A stretch of DNA of 64,000 nucleotides from Blautia glucerasea (GCF_013304385.1 NZ_JAAITU010000010.1:1-64000); one strand, 5' to 3'; positions 38,484 to 47,907 are shown, counted from the stretch's first letter. The notes: generated by a model from the letters alone, not told the origin. Numbers and translations: made by a program.

Positions 38484-39578
38484 ATGGGAAAAGTAAAATA
38501 TGCGGTAATTGGTTCCGGATGGCGTGCCGAATTTTATATCCGTATTGCAAAGGCTGTTCCGGAAAAATTTGATCTGACAGCTGTTTTGATAAGAGATGAA
38601 GAAAAAGGCAGAAAGTTCAGTGAAAAATTTGGCGTCAAAGTAGTAAATACAGTTGATACTTTGATGAAAGATGAGCCGGAGTTTGTTGTTCTGGCAATCA
38701 AACGTGGCTGCGTAACAGATTATCTGCTTGAACTGTTTGAAAAAGGTATTCCTGTACTTACAGAAACACCTCCTGGAGAAAGTCAGGAGGATCTGCAGAA
38801 GCTGTGGAGTGCTTATGAGAAATATCAGCCTAAAATCCAGGTGGCAGAGCAGTATTTCCTGCAGCCGCTGTATGCATCCTGGCATAAAGCCATTGCAGAT
38901 ATGAAACTGATCGGAAATGTGGAAAATATTAATATTTCTGCACTGCATGGATATCACGGGATCAGCATGATCCGATGGATGCTTGGCACAAAGGGACAGA
39001 AATGTACCATGTACGGAAAAAGATATCATTTTTCTGTGACAGAGACTTATGGCCGTGAGGGAATGGCTTTTGATGGAGAAACCTTTGTATGCCCAAGAGA
39101 TCGTGTGACTCTGGAATTTGAAAACGGACAGGTGGCATTTTTTGATTTCTCTGATCCGGCACAGTATCATTCCTTTATCCGTACCCGTCAGCTGTCCGTT
39201 CAGGGAGACAGAGGAGAGATCGATGATCTTACCATTCGTTATCTTACACCAGAGAATATCCCTGTAACACAGGAACTGAACAGGATCGACCTTGGCGTTT
39301 ATGGTAATCAGGAGTGGTCCCATTTTGCGATTATGCTTGGGGAAAAATTCCTTTATAAGACACCATTTGTTAATGCCAGACTGAATGATGATGAGATTGC
39401 TGTAGGAAGCCTGCTTCTTGGTATGTCAGAGTATGTAAAGAGTGGAAAAGAAATTTACTCTCTTGCAGATGCGCTTCAGGATATGTACCTTTGCCTGAAA
39501 ATGGAAGAGGCAATGGCTGATCCATATAAGCCTGTGGTAACTGAGAAACAGCCTTGGGATGCAGCTTTAAAGATTTGA
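38484..39578 (+). CDS. Gfo/Idh/MocA family dehydrogenase
   Basis: The 364-residue protein has an N-terminal Rossmann domain (KYAVIGSGWRAEFYIRIAKA) and the nucleotide-side motif ETPPGESQEDL, where the family usually has EKP; here the Lys is replaced by Thr. The C-terminal alpha/beta domain contains HGYHGISMIRWMLG. Members oxidise or reduce sugars and sugar acids at C1-C3 with NAD(P). The altered EKP-type motif could weaken catalysis or change the mechanism. The gene is in an operon with the aldo/keto reductase and the GH13 enzyme. ATG 38484 follows AAGAGGAG. Confidence 0.88.
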   Translation: MGKVKYAVIGSGWRAEFYIRIAKAVPEKFDLTAVLIRDEEKGRKFSEKFGVKVVNTVDTLMKDEPEFVVLAIKRGCVTDYLLELFEKGIPVLTETPPGESQEDLQKLWSAYEKYQPKIQVAEQYFLQPLYASWHKAIADMKLIGNVENINISALHGYHGISMIRWMLGTKGQKCTMYGKRYHFSVTETYGREGMAFDGETFVCPRDRVTLEFENGQVAFFDFSDPAQYHSFIRTRQLSVQGDRGEIDDLTIRYLTPENIPVTQELNRIDLGVYGNQEWSHFAIMLGEKFLYKTPFVNARLNDDEIAVGSLLLGMSEYVKSGKEIYSLADALQDMYLCLKMEEAMADPYKPVVTEKQPWDAALKI

Positions 39579-39614
39579 TGGCAAAAAAGAGCCAGTGAAA
39601 CAGGAGTGTGAAAA

Positions 39615-41480
39615 ATGTCTGACCCTATGAAGTGGAAACCGGAATTTAGAAATCGATATGAATGCCGGGAGGCGGAACTGAGATCTTTATATGAGCAGCT
39701 GTATCCGGGACAAAAGGAAGGCTTTGCTTATCTGATACAGCGTATGTATCAGAATTATGTGGAACGCCCTGTACCATTACGGAAAATTGACCGGAAGCGG
39801 GAGAAAAATCCCTGCTGGTACAAAGGCAATGATATTCTGGGTATGATGATGTACACAGATGCATTTGCAGGTACGTTGCAAGGTGTAAAGGAAAAGCTGG
39901 ATTATGTAAAATCCTGTGGTGTAAATTATCTCCATATGATGCCTTTGCTGGAAAGCCCGAAAGGCAGAGATGATGGAGGATATGCTGTGGCTGATTTCAG
40001 AAAGGTAAAGCCGGAGCTGGGAACCATTGAAGACCTGAAGGAGCTGACTTCTTTGTGCCATGAGCAGGGAATCAGCTGCTGTCTGGATTTTGTAATGAAT
40101 CATACCAGTGAAGACCATGCCTGGGCAAAAGCAGCAAGAGCCGGAGATCCACAGGCCAGAAGCAGGTATTTCTTTTACGATAACTGGGATATTCCCAATA
40201 AGTATGAAGAAACAACGCCACAGGTTTTTCCAACCACTGCACCTGGTAATTTTACCTGGCTGCCGGATTGCAACCAGGTAGTGATGACCACTTTTTATCC
40301 ATATCAGTGGGATCTTAATTATGCTAACTGTATGGTATTTAATGATATGGTGGATAACATGCTGTTCCTTACCAATTGCGGGATCGATGTGATCCGTTTG
40401 GATGCAGTACCATATATATGGAAAGAACTGGGAACAAAATCCAGAAATCTGCCACAGGTCCATACTCTTGTACGTATGATGCGCCTGGTTAGTGAGATCG
40501 TATGCCCGGGAGTACTGCTTCTGGGAGAAGTAGTGATGGAGCCTGCCAAAGTACTGCCTTATTTTGGCAGCGTGGACAAACCGGAATGTCATATGCTTTA
40601 CAATGTTACAACTATGGCAAGTACCTGGAATACCATTGCTACAAAGGATGTGGGACTTCTTAGAAGACAGATGGATCAGGTATGTGCTCTTCCAAATGAA
40701 TATGTTTTCCTGAATTATCTTAGATGTCATGATGATATTGGATGGGGTCTGGATTACGATTGGCTGAAACAGTTTGGCATTGAGGAAGTGCCTCATAAAA
40801 AGTATCTGAACGATGTGCTTACCGGAAGAGGGTATGGCTCAGATGCAAGAGGAGAGCTGTATAATGACGATCCAAGGCTGGGGGATGCCCGGCTTTGCGG
40901 AACAACTGCTTCTCTTTGCGGACTGGAGACAGCCTTGTACGAAAACAATCCGGATAAAGTGAAACAGGCAGTAGCCTGTGACCTGATGCTGCATGCATAT
41001 CTTCTGATCCAGAGCGGAATCCCCGTTCTCTACAGTGGGGATGAGGTAGGTCAGTTGAATGACTACAGCTATAAGGAAGACCCTGATAAATGTGCAGACA
41101 GCCGTTATCTGCACAGGGGAAAATTCCAGTGGGAAAAGCTGAAAGAAACAGATAAGAATTACAGAGTTTCCATGGAGATTTTCCATACAATCCGCAAAAT
41201 GGAACAGATTCGCGAGCAGCATCCTGTATTCAACGGAAAAGCGGATGTGTGGACATTTGACACAGGCTATTCCCATGTGCTTGGTATCGGCCGTTACCTG
41301 GACGGGGAAGAGATCCGTGCATATTTCAATTTCAGCGAATATGAACTGGATGAAGTATGGATGCCAATGGATGAAGGCAGGGAATATACAGACCTGCTTA
41401 GCGGCATGACCATGGAAGCAGCAGGAAACCATCTTTCCGGCTATGGATGCCGTTGGTTTTACAGAAAATACAATCATTAA
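39615..41480 (+). CDS. Amylosucrase-type GH13 glucosyltransferase/hydrolase
   Basis: The 621-residue enzyme follows amylosucrase over most of its length: LGMMMYTDAFAGTLQGVKEK, DDGGYAVADFRKVKPELGT and FVMNHTSEDHAWAKAARAGD. The three GH13 catalytic acids are D263 (IDVIRLDAV), E305 (LLGEVV) and D373 (CHDDIGW). Amylosucrase cleaves sucrose and transfers or hydrolyses the glucosyl unit. There is no signal peptide, so it acts on imported sugar. Its place after an oligosaccharide transporter under LacI control supports a role in sucrose or a similar disaccharide, but the exact substrate needs biochemical proof. ATG 39615 follows ACAGGAG. Confidence 0.9.
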   Translation: MSDPMKWKPEFRNRYECREAELRSLYEQLYPGQKEGFAYLIQRMYQNYVERPVPLRKIDRKREKNPCWYKGNDILGMMMYTDAFAGTLQGVKEKLDYVKSCGVNYLHMMPLLESPKGRDDGGYAVADFRKVKPELGTIEDLKELTSLCHEQGISCCLDFVMNHTSEDHAWAKAARAGDPQARSRYFFYDNWDIPNKYEETTPQVFPTTAPGNFTWLPDCNQVVMTTFYPYQWDLNYANCMVFNDMVDNMLFLTNCGIDVIRLDAVPYIWKELGTKSRNLPQVHTLVRMMRLVSEIVCPGVLLLGEVVMEPAKVLPYFGSVDKPECHMLYNVTTMASTWNTIATKDVGLLRRQMDQVCALPNEYVFLNYLRCHDDIGWGLDYDWLKQFGIEEVPHKKYLNDVLTGRGYGSDARGELYNDDPRLGDARLCGTTASLCGLETALYENNPDKVKQAVACDLMLHAYLLIQSGIPVLYSGDEVGQLNDYSYKEDPDKCADSRYLHRGKFQWEKLKETDKNYRVSMEIFHTIRKMEQIREQHPVFNGKADVWTFDTGYSHVLGIGRYLDGEEIRAYFNFSEYELDEVWMPMDEGREYTDLLSGMTMEAAGNHLSGYGCRWFYRKYNH

Positions 41481-41516
41481 AAATAATCATAAAAAAATAA
41501 CGTCCTCTTGATGATG

Positions 41517-41557
41517 AAACCGCGCATTTGGTATAAATTACCAAATGCGCGGTTTTT
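41517..41557 (+). terminator. Terminator at the end of the amylosucrase operon
   Basis: ACCGCGCATTTGGTA pairs perfectly with TACCAAATGCGCGGT across a short loop, followed by TTTT. Confidence 0.92.
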
Positions 41558-41594
41558 GATTTGTGTTACTTACACAAAGTTGATAAAAATCAAA

Positions 41595-41655
41595 GTCAAA
41601 CGATTGACAAAAGAGAATTAAATTTATATAATCAGTACATAGTCAAACGATTGAT
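41595..41655 (+). promoter_or_regulatory. Consensus promoter with two LacI-type operators
   Basis: TTGACA (41604-41609), 17 bases, and TATAAT (41627-41632) form a perfect consensus promoter. GTCAAACGATTGAC (41595-41608) overlaps the -35 box, and GTCAAACGATTGAT (41642-41655) lies just after the expected start. The CG-centred dyads, 47 bp apart centre to centre, are classical for LacI repressors; the candidate is the LacI-type gene at 48606. Confidence 0.9.
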
Positions 41656-41771
41656 AATAAATTTTATTGTGCAAATTAGTAGCTGCCAGATGTGCTTTTG
41701 TCTTATAACAGCTAAGGCACCAGGCAGTTTAGCAGTTACACAGGCTGCTTATAAGAGAGGAGGAGTAGAGA

Positions 41772-42863
41772 GTGAACATAACAGATGAAGTTCAGGTTAA
41801 GCTTGACAGAGTGAGAGGACTTATGAAGGAGAAGCACCTGGATGTGGTCCTGCTTTCTAAGAACGAGAATTTTTTCTGGATTACCGGTGGTAAGAGTGCT
41901 TTTGTAGATAAGTCAGGACCAGCGGCATCCAAGATCATGATCACTGCAGAACAGAATTATGTGGTTTGTAATTCAAGTGAGAGATACCGTGTAATGGATG
42001 AGGAGTTGACAGATGGTACATTTGAATTGATCCCATACCTTTGGCATGAAAGTGAGGCAAAGGTTCTGGAGCAGTATCTGGCAGGTAAGAAGGTAGCCAG
42101 CGACAATGGATGCTATGGGGAGGATATTGGAACAGATATCCAGCACCTGCGTTACGTGCTTACAGATGCAGAGGTTGCCCGTTTCCGCATGATCGGACCT
42201 GAAGCAGCACAGATTCTTGAGGATTGCTGCCGACAGATTAAGAAGGGTGACTCTGAGATGGAAGTAGCCGGTATGGTGAACGGTGCTTTTTTTGCAAAAG
42301 GATATCAGATGCCGGTTACGCTGGTTGCTGCAGATGATCGTCTTAAGAAATACCGCCACCCCATTCCTACAGACAATCGTGTAGAGAAATATATGATGGT
42401 TGCCATCTGTCCACAGAAATATGGCCTTACGGTATCTCTTACCAGATTGGTTTCTTTTGGCCAGGTGGATGAGGACAAGAAGAAACGGCTGGATGCAGTG
42501 CTTAAAGTAGATGCAGCATATATTTTATCTACAGTACCTGGTGTTAAGGCCAAGGATGTACTGGAGGCTGGTAAGAAGGTTTATGAAGAAGAGGGATATG
42601 GGGAAGATTTCCATCTTCACCATCAGGGCGGCGCTCTTGGTTATCCTACCAGGGATTATTGTACAGACTTTTCCAATACAGAGACAGTACTGGAGCATCA
42701 GGCTTTTTCTTGGAATCCTACTATTGCCGGAGTTAAGGCAGAGGATACTTTTATTGTGATAGACGGGAAGCCGGAAGTGATCTCTCATACAGGCAGCTGG
42801 GTATACGAAGATGTAACATACAAAGGGCAGCATATTTTAAGACCGGGTATCTTGGCTTTATAA
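41772..42863 (+). CDS. M24-family (creatinase/prolidase-fold) protein lacking metal ligands
   Basis: The 363-residue protein has the creatinase N-terminal domain (VQVKLDRVRGLMKEKHLDVV, FWITGGKSAF) and the pita-bread C-terminal domain. The M24 metal site is mostly lost: the first Asp position reads VAICPQ, the second reads VSLTRL instead of SDxTR, and the His of GHxxG is gone (HHQGGALGY). This is a non-metallo member, as creatinase itself is, so hydrolysis of a C-N bond or another reaction is more plausible than peptide cleavage. GTG 41772 follows GGAGGAG (41759-41765). First gene of a catabolic operon. Confidence 0.85.
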   Translation: MNITDEVQVKLDRVRGLMKEKHLDVVLLSKNENFFWITGGKSAFVDKSGPAASKIMITAEQNYVVCNSSERYRVMDEELTDGTFELIPYLWHESEAKVLEQYLAGKKVASDNGCYGEDIGTDIQHLRYVLTDAEVARFRMIGPEAAQILEDCCRQIKKGDSEMEVAGMVNGAFFAKGYQMPVTLVAADDRLKKYRHPIPTDNRVEKYMMVAICPQKYGLTVSLTRLVSFGQVDEDKKKRLDAVLKVDAAYILSTVPGVKAKDVLEAGKKVYEEEGYGEDFHLHHQGGALGYPTRDYCTDFSNTETVLEHQAFSWNPTIAGVKAEDTFIVIDGKPEVISHTGSWVYEDVTYKGQHILRPGILAL

Positions 42864-42884
42864 AGAATAATTAAGGAGAAACAA

Positions 42885-44366
42885 ATGGGCGAAGTTGTTT
42901 TGAAATTAAAGGGTGTCTGCAAAGAGTTCCCAGGTGTAAAGGCTCTGGACGGAGTGGATCTGGAAGTACGTGAAGGCGAGGTTATGGCACTTCTGGGAGA
43001 GAACGGAGCAGGCAAAAGTACACTTATGAAATGCCTGACAGGAGTGTATCAGCGTGATGCCGGTTCTATCCAGTTCAAGGGAAAAGAGATCAATTATACC
43101 AATGCCAGGCAGGCACAGGATGACGGGATTTCCATTATCCACCAGGAACTTAATCTGATTCCTAAGATGAAAGTATATGAGAATATTTTCCTGGGCAGAG
43201 AGCTTAAGAATAAGATGGGCAAGATCGATATTAAGCAGATGTACAATAAGACAGCAGAGATGCTGAAGTCCATGAATGTAGATCTGAAGCCTGATCAGAA
43301 GATCTGTGAGTTATCTGTGGCACAACAGCAGATGGTTGAGATCGCTAAGGCCCTTCTTTTGGATACCAAGGTGATCGTTATGGATGAGCCTACAGATGCA
43401 CTTACCGACTCAGAGGTAGTCAGCCTGTTTAAGATCATCAATGATCTTAGGGACAGGAAGAAAGCGGTTGTTTATATTTCCCACAGACTGGAAGAGATTT
43501 TTGAGATCTGTGACAGGGCCACCATCCTCCGCGACGGCGCATTCATCGGTGAGAAGAAAGTTTCAGAGCTTACCTATGATGAACTGATCAGCATGATGGT
43601 TGGGCGTAAGCTGGAGAATCAGTTCCCTTATGAGGCAATGAAGCCTGGTAAGACAGTCCTTTCCGTGAAGAATCTGAGTAATGATTATGTACATGATATT
43701 TCTTTTGATGTCAAGGCCGGTGAGGTATTGGGTGTGGCAGGTCTTGTAGGTGCAGGACGTACAGAGCTGGCTAAGACTTTATATGGTGTTTTCCATTACG
43801 ACAAGGGTACCGTGGAGCTGGACGGACAGCAGATCCATCCCAAAAACCCAAGTGATGCCATCAGGAATGGCATTTATTATATGACTGAGGACAGAAAGGG
43901 TGACGGTCTTGTATTGATCATGAATGTAAAGGAGAATATCTCTCTTTCTTCATCAGACAAGATTACCAGCAGCGGTCATATCAATGAGAAAAAAGACAGA
44001 GAATATGCAGAAGATTATGTGAAAAAGATGCGTATCAAAACACCGTCTGTTTTCCAAAAAACAAGAAATCTTTCAGGCGGCAATCAGCAGAAGGTCATTC
44101 TGGCAAAAGCAATGATGTCTGATCCCAAGGTGCTGATTCTTGATGAGCCTACAAGAGGTATTGATGTTGGAGCAAAGAAAGAGATTTATCTTCTGATCAA
44201 TGAACTTCGCAGGCAGGGAAAAGCAGTGATTATGATTTCTTCAGAAATGCCGGAGATTCTGGGTATGAGTGATCGTATTATGATTCTCCATGAAGGTAAG
44301 AAAAAGGGAGAACTGAGCAGAGAAGAGGCAACACAAGAGAAGATCATGGATAAGATTCTTAGTTAA
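42885..44366 (+). CDS. Sugar ABC transporter ATP-binding protein (RbsA/MglA type)
   Basis: The 493-residue protein has two ATPase halves, as in ribose/galactoside importers. The first has Walker A GENGAGKST (residues 38-46), LSVAQQQMVEIAKALLL and VMDEPTD. The second has a degenerate Walker A (GLVGAGRTEL) but an intact signature LSGGNQQKVILAKAM and ILDEPTRGID. It powers uptake with the permease and binding protein encoded next. ATG 42885 follows AAGGAG. Confidence 0.95.
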   Translation: MGEVVLKLKGVCKEFPGVKALDGVDLEVREGEVMALLGENGAGKSTLMKCLTGVYQRDAGSIQFKGKEINYTNARQAQDDGISIIHQELNLIPKMKVYENIFLGRELKNKMGKIDIKQMYNKTAEMLKSMNVDLKPDQKICELSVAQQQMVEIAKALLLDTKVIVMDEPTDALTDSEVVSLFKIINDLRDRKKAVVYISHRLEEIFEICDRATILRDGAFIGEKKVSELTYDELISMMVGRKLENQFPYEAMKPGKTVLSVKNLSNDYVHDISFDVKAGEVLGVAGLVGAGRTELAKTLYGVFHYDKGTVELDGQQIHPKNPSDAIRNGIYYMTEDRKGDGLVLIMNVKENISLSSSDKITSSGHINEKKDREYAEDYVKKMRIKTPSVFQKTRNLSGGNQQKVILAKAMMSDPKVLILDEPTRGIDVGAKKEIYLLINELRRQGKAVIMISSEMPEILGMSDRIMILHEGKKKGELSREEATQEKIMDKILS

Positions 44367-44382
44367 AGGGAGAACAAGAGAA

Positions 44383-45342
44383 ATGGAAAGCAAGACAACA
44401 AATAAAGGATTAAAATTTATAAACAATTATCGCCAGGTTATTATTCTGCTGGCAGAGATCATTATTTTCTCACTGATCAGCAGCAGATTCCTTTCTGTTG
44501 GTAATCTTACCAACGTACTGAAGCAGGTTTCTATCAATGCGATTCTGGCAGCAGGCGTGAGCTTTGCCATCATCCTGGGCGGTATCGATATTTCCATCGG
44601 ATCAGTTGTAGGATTTACCGGTGCCATTGCAGCCGCTTTGGTTGTCAGAGATGTTCCGTTGGTTGTTGTTATTCTGGCAACACTGGCTATCGGTGCTGTA
44701 GCAGGTCTGATCAATGGTGTGTTTATTGCATACTTTGATCTGCAGCCAATGATCGTAACACTTGCAACACTGTCTGTATTCAGAGGTGCTACCCTGGTAT
44801 TTACAAATGGTGCAACAGTAGCAATGTCAAAGGGTGCATGTGCTGCTTCCTTTAAATTCCTTGGATCTGGCAGGATTTTTGGATTCCTGTACATGCCGGT
44901 TCTGATCATGGCACTTGTATTTATTGTTGTGTACTATGTTCAGAACAAAACATCTTTCGGACGCCATATGTATGCAGTGGGTGGCAATGAGGATGCTGCT
45001 TATCTTTCTGGTTTGAATGTACGCAAGATCAAATTAATGTGTCATGTGATCTGTGGTGTCCTTGCAGGTCTTGCAGGTGCAGTTATGTGTGCTCGTGTTG
45101 GTTCTGCTCAGCCTACTGCAGGTGAAAGCTATGAGATGGATGCTATCGCAGCCTGCGTTGTTGGCGGTACATCCTTACGAGGTGGCGAAGGCCGCATTGC
45201 AATGACACTTGTTGGTGCCATTATTATCGGTATGATCAACAATATCCTGAACATTATGAATGTGTCCAGCTACTGGCAGACCATCGTAAAAGGTGTTGTT
45301 ATCCTGGCAGCTGTACTTATGGACAGAAAAAGTAACAACTAA
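44383..45342 (+). CDS. Sugar ABC transporter permease (RbsC type)
   Basis: The 319-residue permease has eight to ten membrane segments and RbsC-type motifs (GVSFAIILGGIDISIGSVVG, ALVVRDVP, VNGV-like INGVFIAYFDLQPMIVTLAT, GGNEDAAYLSGLNVRKIK). It homodimerises as the membrane channel for the ATPase encoded upstream. ATG 44383 follows GGGAGAAC. The spacing to its neighbours supports one operon. Confidence 0.94.
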   Translation: MESKTTNKGLKFINNYRQVIILLAEIIIFSLISSRFLSVGNLTNVLKQVSINAILAAGVSFAIILGGIDISIGSVVGFTGAIAAALVVRDVPLVVVILATLAIGAVAGLINGVFIAYFDLQPMIVTLATLSVFRGATLVFTNGATVAMSKGACAASFKFLGSGRIFGFLYMPVLIMALVFIVVYYVQNKTSFGRHMYAVGGNEDAAYLSGLNVRKIKLMCHVICGVLAGLAGAVMCARVGSAQPTAGESYEMDAIAACVVGGTSLRGGEGRIAMTLVGAIIIGMINNILNIMNVSSYWQTIVKGVVILAAVLMDRKSNN

Positions 45343-45468
45343 GCAAAATTGAAGGGACCCGAATATTTACGAAGTAAATTTTGCGCTACTTCAATAGAAA
45401 TTTATATAAAACCGTACTTATGCAGCAGAAGCTGTATAAAATATATAATGTCATGGGAGGACAAAAAA

Positions 45469-46464
45469 ATGAAAAAACTTATCGCAGGAGCATTAACCGC
45501 AGCAATGGTACTTGGAACAGTGACACCAGTCGCAGTCTTTGCTGACGAGAAACAGGATCTTACACTTGGTCTTATGTTATCTGATAACACAAACCAGTTC
45601 TTCTCCACCCTTGAAGATGCTTTCAAGAAAGCAGCAGAAGATGCAGGGTATGAAGTGATCTCTCTTTCTTCCGGTAATGACGCTGCAAAGGACGTTACAA
45701 ACATGGAAGACCTGCTGACACAGAACCCGGATGTTATCGTTTATAATCCAGTTGATTCCGATGCTGCAGGTGATGCTGTTGCAATGGCAAATGATGCAGG
45801 TATCCCGGTTGTTACAGTTGACCGTGCTGCCAACAGTGGTGATATTGTTTGCCACATTGCATCTGATAACGTATATGGCGGCGAGATCGCAGCTCAGTAC
45901 ATCGTAGATCAGCTTCCAGATGGCGGACAGGTTGTTGAGATCCAGGGCCAGGCTGGTGCAAGTGCTACCAACGAGCGTGGAGAAGGCTTCCACAATATTA
46001 TGGATGACAATGACAAATTTGAAGTTGTTGTTTCTCAGACAGGTAACTGGTCTTCTTCTGAGGCTATGAGTGTTATGGAGAATGCTCTGACAGCTAATCC
46101 GGATATCAAGGCTGTATTCTGCCACAATGATCAGATGGCATTAGGAGCTATCGAAGCTTGCCAGCAGGCAGACAGAGATGACATCGTTATCGTTGGATTT
46201 GATGCAGATGCAGATAACCTGGATGCAATCAAGGCTGGTACACAGGCTGCAACTGTTCGTCAGCTTCCGGCTCTTATGGGAGAGACTGCAGTAGAGGTTT
46301 GCGGAAAGATCGCAGCTGGCGAGGAAGTTGAAGCTTCTATCGGTACAGAGGTTGAGCTTGTAACAGCTGATAATGTAGATGCAGATGCAACAGCAGAGGA
46401 AGAGGCAACAACAGAGGAAGATGCAACAGCAGAGGAAGAGACAGAGACAACAGATGCTGAGTAA
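45469..46464 (+). CDS. Periplasmic-type sugar-binding protein (RbsB type)
   Basis: The protein has a signal peptide ending AVFADEK (cleavage about residue 25) and the ribose-binding-protein fold (LGLMLSDNTNQFFSTLEDAF, IPVVTVDRAANSGD, AVFCHNDQMALGAIEAC). There is no lipobox cysteine. After residue about 300 it has an acidic tail of repeated EEEATTEED-like units, unusual for this family and perhaps a spacer or wall-association tail. ATG 45469 follows GGGAGG. The hairpin-rich 45343-45468 and a terminator after the gene frame it for separate mRNA abundance. Confidence 0.93.
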   Translation: MKKLIAGALTAAMVLGTVTPVAVFADEKQDLTLGLMLSDNTNQFFSTLEDAFKKAAEDAGYEVISLSSGNDAAKDVTNMEDLLTQNPDVIVYNPVDSDAAGDAVAMANDAGIPVVTVDRAANSGDIVCHIASDNVYGGEIAAQYIVDQLPDGGQVVEIQGQAGASATNERGEGFHNIMDDNDKFEVVVSQTGNWSSSEAMSVMENALTANPDIKAVFCHNDQMALGAIEACQQADRDDIVIVGFDADADNLDAIKAGTQAATVRQLPALMGETAVEVCGKIAAGEEVEASIGTEVELVTADNVDADATAEEEATTEEDATAEEETETTDAE

Positions 46465-46482
46465 GTAATTCGTTCAAAATGC

Positions 46483-46512
46483 AACACCGGGGAGATACAT
46501 CCCCGGTGTTTT
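46483..46512 (+). terminator. Internal terminator after the binding-protein gene
   Basis: AACACCGGGG (46483-46492) pairs with CCCCGGTGTT (46501-46510), continuing outward as CAAAA/TTTTG. It probably reduces, rather than stops, transcription into the enzyme genes. Confidence 0.85.
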
Positions 46513-46532
46513 GAAAAAACGGGAGAATATTT

Positions 46533-47402
46533 ATGGGCAAATCATATAGAGAAGAGCTTGTGGGTGTATTTGGGTGTCCGATCGACGAGAACCCTACAGT
46601 AGTAGTAGCAGAGGCAGCATTTAAAGACCTGGGGATTCCTTACCGTTATCTTACCATTCTGGTAAAACCGGAAGATCTTGAGAATGCAATGAAAGCACTG
46701 CCAGCATTGAATATGAAAGGTATCCATCTTACCATTCCACATAAAGTGGAGGTATTAAAATATCTGGACCATGTGGCTGAAGATGCAGCCATTATGGGCG
46801 CTGTTAATACCGTATGGGTAAAAGATGGTGAATTATATGGCGAGAACACAGATGGTAAAGGATTTATCAAATCCCTTCAGGATGAAAATGTAGAGATGAA
46901 GGGCAAGAAAGTTATGATGCTGGGAGCTGGAGGAGCCGGCCGTGCCATCGCAGTGGAGCTTGCAAATGCAGGTGCAGAGACGATCCTTATTGCCAACCGT
47001 CCAGGTTCTGGCAGAGGAGAGGAACTGGTAAAGCTTGTAAATGAGAAAACATCTGCCAATGCAAAATACATTTGCTGGGATCATACCCTGGATGTTCCGG
47101 AAGATGTGGATATTCTTGTAAATGTTACAAATATCGGCCTGTATCCGAATGTAGATCAGAAACCAGATATTAATTATGCTACCGTAAAGCCTGAGATGGT
47201 AGTATGTGATGTGATTCCAAACCATCCACATACAATGTTCCTGAAAGAGGCTGAGAAGAACGGTGCAAAGACTATTGATGGCCTTGGCATGTTGGTTAAT
47301 CAGGCTGTGATCAGTTTTAAATTCTGGTCCGGCCGTGACTGTAATGCAAAGGTTATGAAAGAGGCACTGGCAAAAGAATACGGAGTAGAATTAGAGGATT
47401 GA
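46533..47402 (+). CDS. Shikimate/quinate dehydrogenase-like (AroE family) oxidoreductase
   Basis: The 289-residue protein has the AroE substrate domain (GVFGCPIDENPTVVVAEAAF, GIHLTIPHKVEVLKYLD with the catalytic Lys) and an NAD(P) domain (VMMLGAGGAGRAIAVELANA, then IANRPGSGRG). The SxS motif expected at the start for shikimate binding is replaced (PIDENPT), so a substrate other than shikimate is likely. Operon context with a sugar transporter and an isomerase points to a catabolic cyclitol, hydroxy-acid or sugar oxidation rather than aromatic biosynthesis. ATG 46533 follows GGGAG. Confidence 0.88.
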   Translation: MGKSYREELVGVFGCPIDENPTVVVAEAAFKDLGIPYRYLTILVKPEDLENAMKALPALNMKGIHLTIPHKVEVLKYLDHVAEDAAIMGAVNTVWVKDGELYGENTDGKGFIKSLQDENVEMKGKKVMMLGAGGAGRAIAVELANAGAETILIANRPGSGRGEELVKLVNEKTSANAKYICWDHTLDVPEDVDILVNVTNIGLYPNVDQKPDINYATVKPEMVVCDVIPNHPHTMFLKEAEKNGAKTIDGLGMLVNQAVISFKFWSGRDCNAKVMKEALAKEYGVELED

Positions 47403-47403
47403 T

Positions 47404-47907
47404 ATGGGAAAATTAAGTGATAAAGAAAAATATGACATTCTCTGCAAACAGGAAGAGGAGCTTCGATTTGAGCATTTTGATAATGATGATGCATGGAAGC
47501 TTGGAAAGATTCTTGTGAAAAAGGCAAAAGAGGATAAGCTACCCATTGCAATCGATATTCAGATCAATGGGTATCAGGTTTTTAGGTATGGGTTTGCAGG
47601 AACCAACGGATTTAATGAGATCTGGCTTCAGAGAAAGATCAATTCTGTAAACATGATACACAGAAGCACGCTGCGAATTCATTATATGAAGTCTGTAGGG
47701 CAGGATGATCTGTTTGTCGATGGACATCTGGATCCGGATGAGTACAGTATGATGGGCGGCGGATTTCCTATCTATGTAAATGGTGTTGGTGTAGTAGGCG
47801 TACTTTCAGTATCAGGACTGGAACATCACGAAGATCACAATACTGCAGTATATGGGATTTGTAAATTCCTGGGCAAAGAGGTTAAGCTGATCCACGCAGA
47901 GTCATAA
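47404..47907 (+). CDS. UPF0303 / GlcG-HbpS-like protein
   Basis: The 167-residue protein matches the UPF0303 family, often labelled heme-degrading domain-containing. Features are LRFEHFDNDDAWKLGKILVKK, IDIQINGYQVFRYGFAGTN and GGGFPIYVNGVGVVGVLSVSGLEHHEDH. Function is poorly defined; relatives occur in catabolic operons. ATG 47404 follows the AroE-like gene immediately (one base apart), so both are translated together. A role in this unknown pathway is inferred from position only. Confidence 0.85.
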   Translation: MGKLSDKEKYDILCKQEEELRFEHFDNDDAWKLGKILVKKAKEDKLPIAIDIQINGYQVFRYGFAGTNGFNEIWLQRKINSVNMIHRSTLRIHYMKSVGQDDLFVDGHLDPDEYSMMGGGFPIYVNGVGVVGVLSVSGLEHHEDHNTAVYGICKFLGKEVKLIHAES

